Of a DNA stretch of 12,425 nucleotides, positions 1 to 8,100 are shown piece by piece. Both the position numbers and the translations under genes were made by a program. Within the stretch, counting starts at the first letter, position 1. Every line of letters begins with the position of its first letter. The DNA is from JBFJVZ01 sp041623895. GTDB lineage: Bacteria > Planctomycetota > Planctomycetia > Pirellulales > Pirellulaceae. Below the pieces are notes generated by a model. That model saw nothing but the letters and a program-made list of their open reading frames with translations. It had not been told where the DNA came from and did no database searches. The stretch spans positions 1-12,425 of the forward strand of contig JBFJVZ010000220.1 in the NCBI GenBank assembly GCA_041623895.1. Reading direction: 5' to 3'.

Positions 1-31
1 GATCAGTCGGCGGCGACGCCGCCGACTGATC
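1..31. repeat. Perfect 31-bp palindrome (15-bp arms, 1-base centre)
   Basis: Arms gatcagtcggcggcg (1-15) and its exact reverse complement (17-31) flank a single A at 16. The element lies at the window edge, so its full extent is unknown. It falls inside the open frame of the truncated gene, where it encodes ISRRRRRRLI. In RNA it would form a very GC-rich hairpin. Either a palindromic repeat has entered a coding sequence, or the frame is fortuitous here. Confidence 0.75.
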
Positions 32-157
32 GGCTGGTGGCAGAAGGAGAAAGATCGCAATGAATTCCAGGCCGTCGTCATCGCTCGCACACTCGCGATT
101 GACTTGGCCTGGGCTAAGCAAACTGCTGGGCCTTCGGCCCGGTCGCCGTCGCCTTAA
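1..157 (+). CDS. C-terminal fragment of an unrecognised protein (5' end outside window)
   Basis: An open frame enters from the left edge (codons begin at base 2) and ends at TAA 155-157, giving 51 residues. The visible part has six consecutive arginines, then GWWQKEKDRNEFQ, then a hydrophobic helix-like stretch AVVIARTLAIDLAWAKQ, and a Ser/Pro-rich tail. The codons in the middle look like real coding sequence, and the basic-then-helical ending suits a DNA-binding or transposase-type protein. A helix of the form IARxLAxDL is reminiscent of the C-termini of some IS110-type transposases, but that is only an impression. The family is not recognised. The arginine run is encoded by one half of a perfect palindrome at 1-31, which is odd for a gene. 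A repeat that happens to be read through is the alternative. Confidence 0.4.
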   Translation, partial: ISRRRRRRLIGWWQKEKDRNEFQAVVIARTLAIDLAWAKQTAGPSARSPSP

Positions 158-438
158 GCCGGACGCTCTCCAAGTCCCGGCCTCCATCGACTAATAAAGA
201 CCAGAAAAACTTTTCGCTTTTTTGTTTGCCGATGTAAGAAGCGGCCGCCCGCTTGCCACTAACGAATGTATTGGTGCGCTCCGACGAGCCCAAACCCCAC
301 GTCCCAGCTCACACCCCAAGATCGGTGTAAGATGAATGACACCTAACATTCGGACCCCGTGCCGGATTTCCGGCTGGGTCTCTCGTCTTTTGTTAGCGGG
401 ATTTCATTTTGCCCCGAATCGATTCACCATCGACGCAA
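158..438. other. Intergenic region upstream of the sigma factor gene
   Basis: No convincing gene is present. Bases 205-231 hold A- and T-rich tracts. Small hairpins can form at 239-254 (AAGCGG/CCGCTT) and 361-374 (GCCGG, ATTT loop, CCGGC). The second lies about 65 bases before the sigma start, in what is probably the leader. No clear -35/-10 pair or intrinsic terminator could be assigned. Confidence 0.5.
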
Positions 439-1026
439 ATGCATCCGCCACACACCGAGGATCGGGAATTGGTTGAGCGGATGTTGCGCGGTGATGCCTC
501 GGCTTGGCAGGCATTTGTCAATTCGCATGGCCGACTCGTGCGGTCGCGTGTTGCCGATGTCGCGTCAACGTTTGGGCGTGCATGCGACGATAGTGCGATC
601 GACGATGCGACGGCGGAAGTCTTCGCGGCGCTGCTCAGTAATGATGGAGCGGCGTTGCGGGCGTTCGCGGGGCGTTCCTCACTGGGAACGTATGTCGCTG
701 TCATCGCCACACGAAGTGCCACGCGTGGGTTTGCCAGACGCCGTCTGATTGCACCGGGTCAGGCCATGCCTGCGGTATGTGAGTCGACTGAAGACGAATC
801 GGTCACCACTCCGGTCAATCAGTTGATTGACGCCGAGCAACAGCAACGTGTCCACGTGTTGTTAAAGCAATTACCCGAAAAACAGCGCGACGTCGTTCGC
901 TTGTTCCATTTACAAGGTCAAAGCTACGTACAAATCAGCGAGCAGTTATCGATGCCGATTGGATCGATCGGGCCGACGCTCCGTCGCGCCGAAGCGAAGC
1001 TGCGAGAATGGTTAGAAGGAGATTAA
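439..1026 (+). CDS. ECF-type RNA polymerase sigma factor
   Basis: This is a 195-residue extracytoplasmic-function sigma factor, which directs RNA polymerase to a small set of promoters. The region 2-like part spans about residues 6-100 and includes DDATAEVFAALL and the LRAFAGRSSLGTYVAVIATR segment, which resembles the core-binding and -10 recognition helices. Region 4 spans about 138-192: LLKQLPEKQRDVVRLFHLQGQSYVQISEQLSMPIGSI is the helix-turn-helix that reads the -35 element. The length is normal for ECF factors. ATG 439 was chosen because homology-like sequence begins just after it. A TTG at 409 would add ten residues, and neither start has a good ribosome-binding site. The next gene on this strand encodes a membrane protein with anti-sigma-like and FecR-like parts, so this factor is probably held at the membrane and released by an envelope signal. 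The ECF group could not be assigned. Confidence 0.92.
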   Translation: MHPPHTEDRELVERMLRGDASAWQAFVNSHGRLVRSRVADVASTFGRACDDSAIDDATAEVFAALLSNDGAALRAFAGRSSLGTYVAVIATRSATRGFARRRLIAPGQAMPAVCESTEDESVTTPVNQLIDAEQQQRVHVLLKQLPEKQRDVVRLFHLQGQSYVQISEQLSMPIGSIGPTLRRAEAKLREWLEGD

Positions 1027-1036
1027 GCATTTTTAT

Positions 1037-1119
1037 GTAGATGTAGGCCAGGACCTGTCCTGGCGCATGCCCTGCCAGGGCCCACACAAACTGCCAGGAC
1101 AGGTCCTGGCCTCCGCTAC
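1037..1119. repeat. BIME-like pair of inverted GTAG-headed hairpin repeats
   Basis: A perfect 20-bp inverted repeat (1045-1064 and 1093-1112) fills most of the gap between the sigma gene and its partner. Each arm is itself nearly self-complementary: CCAGGAC, two bases, GTCCTGG. Outside the arms, GTAG (1037-1040) and CTAC (1116-1119) are also in inverted orientation. Each half therefore reads GTAG plus a hairpin, the layout of REP sequences, and the two halves face each other as in a BIME. The 28-base centre contains a further small palindrome (CCCTGCCAGGG). It could reduce read-through or stabilise mRNA between the two genes. Confidence 0.75.
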
Positions 1120-1137
1120 CCCGCAATAACGACATTC

Positions 1138-3135
1138 ATGAACCGACAAACGATCCTGGCCGCCATTCATCGCCAACTTCGCGAAAGCTTCGCGGAAACG
1201 GGCGAGGTGCGTCCGCTGGGTGAGATCGTTGGTTCGGTTGGTGAGGAGATTCGTTCGGCTCGAAACGGACAAGCCGCGCCGTCAGTCATCCCCATTGAAT
1301 CGGTGGCCGCTTTCGTGGATGGGAATCTGTCGAACGAGGAATCCGAAGCCATCTGCCAGGCTGTGATGGTCGACAACAGCGTGCTGGCCGAATTGGTTGC
1401 TGCTGTGCGTGCCATGGGGCAGCCTGCCGCAGAACTTGAGCCGCTGCCGGAGGTGCTTCGCAACCAATTGATCGCGATGCAAGCTTCGTTGCCGGTTGAA
1501 ACGGCCACGGCTGAGGTGCTCGAGGAGTTGCCGATTGCCCAGGAAGCCCCGCCGCCGACGATCAGGACCGAGCCGGTGGTACGCCGATCGTCCGCGCGCA
1601 AGCCGGGAAGATTTTACAAATCAGCATTGGCAATCCTTTCGCTCGCCGCAGCACTGGCGGCGATCATCTTTGTGGCAACCAGAAACGATAAGCAAGCAGC
1701 GGAACAAGCCGAGATCGTTCAGAACGAGCCTCGTCGTCCGGAGCCGGTCGCGCCGCTGGTGCCGGATGCCGTGAACGACTCGGGCGATCGCCTTGTCGAT
1801 TCAGCCGATCCGCCAGGTACTTCGCCGGAGCCGGTGATGCCGTCGATTCAGCCGGTGCCGGGCCCCGATCCTTCGCCGGCTGTCGTCCAGCAAGTTCCAC
1901 CTGTCAAGAATGATCCGCCGTCGATCCGCCCGCAAATACCCGAGCCGCGGCAGATTGCCGATTCAACATCAAATGCCACGCCGCTATCCGGACTTCGTTG
2001 GACTAAGGTTACTGGCATCCTGACACAAAGAAACGATGTGGCCACGAGCAGCGATACGCGGGTCGCGATGTGGCAAAGCGTTGGGTCTGGTGCTTCCCCG
2101 CCCACTGCAAGCATCGGCCAGCCAGTGGTCTTGCGAACTTTGCCGCTGTCCCGTGCGGAAGCAACCTTGCAGAGTGGAGGGCGGATTGTGTTGGCGGCCG
2201 ATAGTGGAATCGAAGTCTCCAAAGGCGACACCACAGCCTCGGCGGACGTCGGTCTTCAGTATGGTGATGCTGCTTTAATCGATCTGCCCAAGGGAACGGT
2301 GATCCGGCTGATCAAGGCGGGTCATGCGCTAGCAACGCTACGTTGGCAAAGCAAAGCATCGGCGGTGCTGCAACATTCCGCTGGCGGACTGGATGTCCAC
2401 GTCAACAAAGGCACGATCGATATCAATGATCAGCCTCAACAAGATTCGTCGGTTACCATTGCCAGGGATCTGTCGATCCAAAGTATTCCAGCACCCAAGC
2501 GGCTACCGGTGTGGGTCGATCGGCCAGTCGAAACGATCAACGTCAAGCAGACTTTTCTGGCCCAGATTGGCGAGTCACGAAACGTGATGGGAACGTTGAA
2601 TCAGCAGATTCGCACACTTGCGCAAAACCCACGTGCTTCCGATGGCGATTTGCACACGTTGGCGACTTTGGCAACCTGGCAAGCAGCCTTGGCGGGTGAT
2701 CATGTCTTTCGGATGGTTGGTAGCCCGCTGCCGGTGGTTCGGATGGCAGCTATGAATCGAGTTGTCATGATTCCCCGCTGGGATCCCCGTCATCGCCGGT
2801 TGTGGACAGCGATCGAAAATGCGGTCCGCAACAAGCAACGCGCCACCAGGTTCCGGCGGTTGATCTTTCTTGCCCAGCAAAACGGTACGCCAAGCCAGGC
2901 TCAGATCAATACGATGCTTGAAGACTTAACGGCACCCGATGTCGCCAGCCGTGCGATGAGCGACTATTTACTGCGACGTTTCCACGCCAAAGCCAAACAA
3001 CTGCCGAATTATGATCCCACCGCAACGGGCCAAGCGCAACTGCAGGCAGCCAACTTGTGGCGCCGCTATCTGGGCCGCCCTGCCAACGCCACTCAGCGTG
3101 CGGCGCCGGCCGCGGTTGACCGGTTAAGGAATTGA
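1138..3135 (+). CDS. Membrane anti-sigma/FecR-like regulator with a large periplasmic part
   Basis: This 665-residue, single-pass membrane protein probably regulates the sigma factor encoded just upstream. Residues about 53-92 (IESVAAFVDGNLSNEESEA...) resemble the short helical anti-sigma module that starts AAxxDGxLSxEE. No Cys/His zinc motif is seen there. One transmembrane helix lies at about 160-180 (KSALAILSLAAALAAIIFVA), followed by a Pro-rich linker at about 197-275. A FecR-like beta-rich segment at about 283-460 carries repeated features such as LQSGGRIVLAADSGIEV, YGDAALIDLPKGTVIRL and LDVHVNKGTIDI. The last roughly 185 residues are helical and Arg-rich, and I do not recognise them. 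The predicted topology is N-terminus in the cytoplasm and FecR part in the periplasm. ATG 1138 has no clear ribosome-binding site. FecR proteins normally relay outer-membrane signals to ECF sigma factors; no TonB receptor is present in this window. Confidence 0.8.
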   Translation: MNRQTILAAIHRQLRESFAETGEVRPLGEIVGSVGEEIRSARNGQAAPSVIPIESVAAFVDGNLSNEESEAICQAVMVDNSVLAELVAAVRAMGQPAAELEPLPEVLRNQLIAMQASLPVETATAEVLEELPIAQEAPPPTIRTEPVVRRSSARKPGRFYKSALAILSLAAALAAIIFVATRNDKQAAEQAEIVQNEPRRPEPVAPLVPDAVNDSGDRLVDSADPPGTSPEPVMPSIQPVPGPDPSPAVVQQVPPVKNDPPSIRPQIPEPRQIADSTSNATPLSGLRWTKVTGILTQRNDVATSSDTRVAMWQSVGSGASPPTASIGQPVVLRTLPLSRAEATLQSGGRIVLAADSGIEVSKGDTTASADVGLQYGDAALIDLPKGTVIRLIKAGHALATLRWQSKASAVLQHSAGGLDVHVNKGTIDINDQPQQDSSVTIARDLSIQSIPAPKRLPVWVDRPVETINVKQTFLAQIGESRNVMGTLNQQIRTLAQNPRASDGDLHTLATLATWQAALAGDHVFRMVGSPLPVVRMAAMNRVVMIPRWDPRHRRLWTAIENAVRNKQRATRFRRLIFLAQQNGTPSQAQINTMLEDLTAPDVASRAMSDYLLRRFHAKAKQLPNYDPTATGQAQLQAANLWRRYLGRPANATQRAAPAAVDRLRN

Positions 3136-3147
3136 TGGGCGGACGGC

Positions 3148-4572
3148 TCAGTTCAGCAGCACGGGTCCCGGATCATTCGTCTCCAGCGAACCGACTTCCA
3201 CGCCGGGCTGCACGCGGTGCCGCCAGCCGCGATTTTTTTTGCCAAAGGCGTCTTCGCGGTCGGGCGTTGGATCGGTGGAGATGGAATCTTTCGTTTCCGC
3301 CGTCCAGCGATCCAGGATCGCCCGCAACTCGCTGGTCTGGACGACAAAGTCATCCTCCGTTGCCAGGTTCGTCAGCTGATGCGGATCCACGTCGACGTCA
3401 TACAACTCTTCGGCTGGCCGGGGCACCAGAAAGATGTCCTGTTGATGCTGGTTGAGTGTGCCCGCAGTGTGGGCGTCCCAGAGGTCTTTGCCGGCCGGGA
3501 ATTTCGGCGCCGCTTCCACGCACATCGACTGTAAATCGGGGTAAGCATTGCGGATGTAGACATATTTTCCGCGGCGAACCATTCGTTCGTGGGCCTGCAT
3601 GACGTGCCAATTGTGTTCGGAGAAGACGACGTCGCGAACTTTTGCCTGCGGATCACGCAACAATTTCGTGAAGCTGACGCCTTGCAAACGCGGCGACTTT
3701 TCCACACCGGCCAGTTCCAGAATGGTCGGGCCCAGATCGATGTTGATGCTGACCAGTGACTGGCAAATCGCCGGATCGATTTTGCCGGGGCAGGCGATGA
3801 TCAGCGGTGACTTGACGCCGGAATCATAAACACGTGTTTTGCACCGCGGGAACGGACGACCGTTGTCGGCCATGTAAATGATGTACGTGTTGTCTTCGAT
3901 TTCCTGCCGCTTCAGTTCATCGCGCAAGCGACCGACGAAGGTGTCGGTACGGCTGACTTCGTGGTAGTAGTCGGCCAGGTCTTGACGCGTCGTTTCGCTG
4001 TCGATCAGGTAGGGCGGGACTTCGATGCTGGTGGGATCGATTTCCGGTGCGTCGTCATTGATCTGCCAAGTACGATGAGCATCGGTGGAAGCGAACCAGC
4101 AGAAGAACGGTTGATCGGCTGGACGCTGCTGGAGAATTTGCACCCAGTCCTCTTCTTTGCCGGGGCCTTTGCCGCCGGAGACCAGCGTGAATGCCGGGTT
4201 GGCATTCTTGCCCATGTGATGTTTCCCAGACAGCACGGTGTAGTAGCCGTCGTCTTTCAGAGCCTTGGGGAACAGGAAGTGACCGGCCGGCAGGGACGTG
4301 TGCAGTTCGCAGGCCCCGGTGTTGTGCGGATATCTGCCTGTGATCAGCGAGCAGCGACTGGGGCTGCAAGAGGAGCAGGTCAGGTAGGCATTGTCGAAGC
4401 GAATGCCCTCGGCCGCCATCTGGTCCAAGTTGGGTGTCTTGGCGGCAGCGTCGCCGTAGCACCCAATGTCTTGCTGGCTGATGTCATCGGTGATGAACAG
4501 GATGAAGTTCGGACGCGCGGCCGGGGCAGAGCTAATCAAACACAGGCTGGCGATCAGGAGCACGAATCGCAT
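3148..4572 (-). CDS. Secreted sulfatase, heparan-N-sulfatase (SGSH)-like
   Basis: This 474-residue formylglycine-dependent sulfatase hydrolyses sulfate esters or N-sulfates, probably on polysaccharides in the periplasm or outside the cell. Residues 1-19 form a signal peptide ending in APA-A. The active-site signature is C69-S-P-S-R73...L-I-T-G79, where Cys69 would be oxidised to formylglycine. Metal ligands are D29-D30 near the N-terminus and D236-N237 in MADNG. K117-H118 (SGKHH), H166 (TDAHR) and K245 fit the conserved sulfate-binding positions. The run SSCSPSRCSLITGRYPHNTG and the ELHTSLPAGH segment that follows resemble human SGSH and the bacterial S1_8 type, so N-sulfoglucosamine is a plausible but unproven substrate. 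The start ATG lacks a clear ribosome-binding site. The gene converges on the FecR-like gene with 12 bp between them and no terminator. A sulfatase-maturating enzyme must be encoded elsewhere. Confidence 0.93.
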   Translation of the reverse strand: MRFVLLIASLCLISSAPAARPNFILFITDDISQQDIGCYGDAAAKTPNLDQMAAEGIRFDNAYLTCSSCSPSRCSLITGRYPHNTGACELHTSLPAGHFLFPKALKDDGYYTVLSGKHHMGKNANPAFTLVSGGKGPGKEEDWVQILQQRPADQPFFCWFASTDAHRTWQINDDAPEIDPTSIEVPPYLIDSETTRQDLADYYHEVSRTDTFVGRLRDELKRQEIEDNTYIIYMADNGRPFPRCKTRVYDSGVKSPLIIACPGKIDPAICQSLVSINIDLGPTILELAGVEKSPRLQGVSFTKLLRDPQAKVRDVVFSEHNWHVMQAHERMVRRGKYVYIRNAYPDLQSMCVEAAPKFPAGKDLWDAHTAGTLNQHQQDIFLVPRPAEELYDVDVDPHQLTNLATEDDFVVQTSELRAILDRWTAETKDSISTDPTPDREDAFGKKNRGWRHRVQPGVEVGSLETNDPGPVLLN

Positions 4573-4652
4573 GAAGGTGGCATCTTTTTTTGAGGACTGG
4601 ATTTGATCACGGACAATGTAAGAGCAGGCTCACGCACATTCAATAAGCGAGT

Positions 4653-4726
4653 GAAAAGGGGTCAGACCCCAAGAGCCGCCAGCGGCCCGAAGGGTTCTTT
4701 GCACTGTAGGGGTCTGACCCCTTTTC
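4653..4726. repeat. Inverted repeat with GGGGTCAGACCCC ends
   Basis: Arms gaaaaggggtcagacccc (4653-4670) and its exact reverse complement (4709-4726) are 18 bp each. Every arm contains a self-complementary 13-mer, GGGGTCAGACCCC. The 38-base centre has its own GC-rich hairpin around 4675-4686. Arms with this motif are common in intergenic repeats of many bacteria; linking them to a particular transposase is inference. Confidence 0.8.
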
Positions 4727-4756
4727 GCGGCACACAAAAACTGACTCGAAGCAGCA

Positions 4757-4881
4757 CTAGGCTTTGTCTCAAAAGTCGTAGCCGGAGTCGCCAGACTTCG
4801 GTCCGCGTCTTGGAAAACCTGAATTCTGGCGAATCCAGCTACGTGTTCGCGATTGTTTTTGAGTTTTGAGACAAAGCCTAG
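4757..4881. mobile_element. 125-bp MITE-like element with 18-bp terminal inverted repeats
   Basis: Perfect terminal inverted repeats, ctaggctttgtctcaaaa (4757-4774) and its reverse complement (4864-4881), bound a 125-bp non-coding unit. AGCA lies directly outside both ends (4753-4756 and 4882-4885) and may be a target duplication. Alternatively, the terminal CTAG at each end is the duplicated target, which would fit the YTAR preference of some IS5-type elements. Inside sits an inverted pair of GTAG-headed hairpins (4778-4801 and 4819-4842). No transposase is encoded, so it would need a helper in trans. Confidence 0.7.
4778..4842. repeat. REP-like hairpin pair, copy 1 (family A)
   Basis: The forward unit 4778-4801 reads GTAG, stem CCGGAGTC, loop GCCA, stem GACTTCGG. 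The reverse unit 4842-4819 reads GTAG, stem CTGGATTC, the same loop, stem GAATTCAG. The first 24 bases are identical to those of the pair at 9025-9090, and the other halves match at 21 of the last 22 bases. Stem differences are compensated, which supports a conserved hairpin. Confidence 0.8.
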
Positions 4882-4895
4882 AGCAACGATTAATG

Positions 4896-5020
4896 CGATC
4901 ATGAAACACGCGGTACATCGCCGAAAGTCTGGGCGACGTCTGGGCGACTTCCGCTACGTCCCAATCCAATTCTTAGCATGGACGAAGTCCCGATTAGCTG
5001 CCGCGCGTGTTTCACGGTCG
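4896..5020. repeat. Imperfect inverted-repeat element containing a diverged REP-like unit
   Basis: Exact 11-bp arms tgaaacacgcg (4902-4912) and cgcgtgtttca (5004-5014) extend to about 17 positions (4896-4912 with 5004-5020) with one mismatch and one G-T pair. On the minus strand, 4957-4921 is a diverged relative of the GTAG-headed hairpin: GTAG, stem CGGAAGTC, then an enlarged loop, then GACTTTCG. The loop is enlarged by a tandem duplication of gtctgggcgac (4927-4937 and 4938-4948). No flanking duplication was found. Confidence 0.55.
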
Positions 5021-5145
5021 TTTGCCACGTTCCACAGCTGACTTTTCTTGTCAGGTAGCAGTTTTTCCGCGTTCTGTCGAAGGATTCTCGCTTGTGATTC
5101 GTTGATTTCAATTCGTACACTCGCCGCGACTGCCCGAACTCCAAC

Positions 5146-5150
5146 GGAGG
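5146..5150 (+). promoter_or_regulatory. Shine-Dalgarno site supporting the TTG start of lptD
   Basis: GGAGG ends 12 bases before TTG 5163. It is among the best-matched ribosome-binding sites in a window where most genes lack one. The spacing is slightly long. No ATG or other start downstream before the signal peptide is as well placed. Confidence 0.5.
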
Positions 5151-5162
5151 GAAATCGTCAAC

Positions 5163-8100
5163 TTGGTCGGCAAGGAAGCCACCACCGCTACAGTCCGTCA
5201 TGGACTCCGGCGCCACGTGCGCTATCTTGGCGCTACCGCTGCGCGCCGGCTGCTGTTGGTGATCAGCGTGGTATCGATCCTTTGCTGCGCCGTGGTCAGC
5301 CACGCCGCGGATGGCCCGGCGGCACCCATTCGAGCATCCGGCGACACCGTCTATCGCTGGCAGATCGGTGATGCTCAAGCATCCCTGTTAGAAGGCGAAT
5401 GCACTTTGCAGCACGATGGGCGAACGGTCCAGGCAAACGCGATCTTGATGGTTTCCGATGGCCCGCGAGGAAATGTGCGCACGCGGATCGTGATCGATGG
5501 CATGCGGATGGCCGCTGGTCGAAGCCGAGTCGAGCCAACCGCGTTGACGCTGACGGCGATCGATGATCCGGAAATCCAATCGCCTCGATATCGAGGTGCG
5601 CCCAAGACGAGTCCCCCGCTCTTGCAGTATTTACCGTCCGCATCGCCCAGCGGTAGTAACTCGAATATTCAGCAAGTCCAATTCCAGCAACCGGGATCCT
5701 TACAGACACCCAGCGGTCTGGAAGCACCTGTGCTGTCACCCGCGCAAGGAGTCGAACTTTCCACAATTCCTCCGCCCGCCACAACCTTTGATGATGGAGC
5801 AACCACGGGCGGCTATACGTTCTTCGTTGGCGGTGGCACTCGATCGGTAGAAATCTTGGCACGCGGTACATCGATGCCTGCCGAATTCACGACCACCAAC
5901 CGGCCGGAAACCGGAGAGACGGTTGTGGTTGCGCGCGGTGGAGTTACGGTGCTGGTCCGCGAAGTCTCGGTTCGCTTGCGTGACGGAGAAGTCATGGAAT
6001 TGGGCACGATCTCGCTATCGGCCGACCGCATCGTCGCCTGGCTACCGACGCTGGCAGATATTTTCCGCGGCGAAGCCGATCTATCGCAGGCGGATGGTGA
6101 GATCTATCTGGAAGGCGATATCGTTTTTCGTCAAGGCGATCGAATCATTTACGCGGAGCGAATGTATTACAACGTCGCGCAGCAGAAAGGCGTTGTCTTG
6201 GACGCTGAAGCGATCACCACGATTCCCGAGTTTCAAGGTATCGTGCGATTGAAGGCGGACGTGTTGCAACAGATCGCCAACGGAAACTTCATCGCTTTCG
6301 ACGCAGCCGTGACGACCAGCCGATTAGGCGTGCCCCGTTATTGGCTGCAAAGCGAACGGTTGACGCTGAGTGATCGGGCGCGCACGACCACCGATCCTAT
6401 CACCGGCCGGCCGATATCCGATCGCGAGCCATTCGCCACCAGCAACAACAATTTTCTGTACTTTGGCGGTGTGCCGATCTTGTACTGGCCGCGGTTCTCC
6501 ACCAGTCTTGAAAACCCAGCGTACTATGTTCGCGGCATGCGATTCACCAACGACAGCGCCTTCGGTACCGGTGTTTTGGTGGACTGGGACCTGTTTCAGC
6601 TGTTTGGAATTCAAACCGCGCCCAAGGGTGTGGATTGGGAGCTTTCCACGGACTACTTAGGTGACCGTGGTCCGGCAATTGGCACGACGCTGCGATATCG
6701 ATTGCCCGGCCTGTTTGGTTTCCAGGGACCGGTCAATGGATTCTTTGACACATGGATCATCGATGATCGCGGACTTGATCGATTGGGCCAGGGACGAATC
6801 AATATTCCACCGGAAACAACCACGCGCGGCCGTTCACTGCTGCGGCATCGCCATTACCTGCCGCGAGGTTTCGAATTGGTTGCGGAAGTCGGTTGGCTCA
6901 GCGATCGAAACTTCCTGGAGCAGTATTTGGAAAACGAGTGGGACCAGGACACCGATCAAAATACCAGTGTGCTGCTGCGCAAGTACCACTACAACCAGCT
7001 CTTTGATCTGTACGCCAATGTTCAAGTCAATCGGTTCTTTACTGAAACGGAACACTTTCCAACGCTGGACCACTATCGCTTGGGCGGGTCCCTGCTGGGT
7101 AACTGGTTCACGACGTCGGCCCACAACCACCTCAGTTACGAAAAGCTGAACGTCGGCAGCACGCCCAGCGATCCAGCGGAGGCCGCACTGCAGGCACCGG
7201 TCCCTGGCGAAATGAATGCGGAAGGTGTCGTCGCGTCCACCCGGCGAGAACTTGCCATGCCGTTGCGAGCCGGACCATTCAAAGTCGTGCCGTTCTTATC
7301 CGGCGAACTGGCGTACTACGAACAAGCCGCGGACGGAAATTCACTCACGCGAACGTTGACGCAAGCTGGCGTGCGAGCAAGCTTGCCGATGGTGCGCGTC
7401 GACCCCAGCATCCAAAGCGGCTTGATGAATGTTCGCGGGCTGGCACACAAAGCAGAATGGACGGCCGAGTATTTCTATGCCGACAGTGATACAAGTCTGA
7501 CTGAATTGCCGCTTTACGACCCGCTGGATGACAATTCACAAGAACAGTTTCGACGCCGATTCATCAACTCGACATTTGGCGGCACACTGCCGCTGCCATT
7601 CGATCCGCGAAATTACGCGTTTCGTCAAGGAATCCAGCGGTGGGTAACCAGTCCCAGTGAGACGATTGCCGACGACTTGCAGCAGTTCCGCGTGGGACTT
7701 CATCAACGCTACCAGACGAAGCGTGGTTTGCCCGGTCGCGAACGGATCGTTGATCTGTTGCAATTCGACGTTGACTTTGTGCTGTTTCCCGATGCGGATC
7801 GAGACAACTTTGGCGAAACTTTGGGACCGACCACGTATGACATGCGATACCACATCGGCGATCGTTTCACGTTGCTGAGTGATGGCTACTTTGACTTCTT
7901 CAGCAATGGCCTCAGTTCCGTCAGCGCCGGCCTGACCACCAGCCGCCCCGGCGTCAGTGATTGGTACCTGGGTCTGCTGTCGCTGGAAGGACCGATCAGC
8001 AGTACTGTCTTCCGCACGGTGCTCGACTATCGCATGAATGAGAAGTGGATCTTTTCCGGTGGCTTGACTTATGACTTCGGACGAACCGGCAACGTCGGTC

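Larger units (their letters stand above)
4573..5162. other. Repeat-packed divergent intergenic region
   Basis: This 590-base gap separates the divergent sulfatase and lptD genes. It carries no convincing gene. It holds three adjacent palindromic elements (4653-4726, 4757-4881, 4896-5020), listed separately, which fill most of 4653-5020. The promoters of both flanking genes must lie outside the elements or be partly built from them. The last 140 bases contain a small hairpin (5038-5054) and the GGAGG before lptD. No -35/-10 pair is clear. Confidence 0.7.

Noticed and set aside
361..401. Hairpin GCCGG-ATTT-CCGGC followed by a TTTT as a possible terminator
   Set aside because: The stem is only 5 bp and the T-run starts about 13 bases after it. 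It is too weak and too far to call an intrinsic terminator.
3961..4593. 210-codon open frame on the plus strand
   Set aside because: It lies antisense within the sulfatase gene, whose active-site motifs and signal peptide are clear. The frame is a by-product of the GC-rich codon pattern.
4603..4869. 88-codon open frame on the plus strand between sulfatase and lptD
   Set aside because: It runs across two palindromic repeat elements, its composition is Arg/Ser-rich low complexity, and it has no ribosome-binding site. It is repeat sequence read as protein.
4653..5020. CRISPR array
   Set aside because: The repeats are inverted and of different kinds, not regularly spaced direct repeats with unique spacers, and no cas genes are present.
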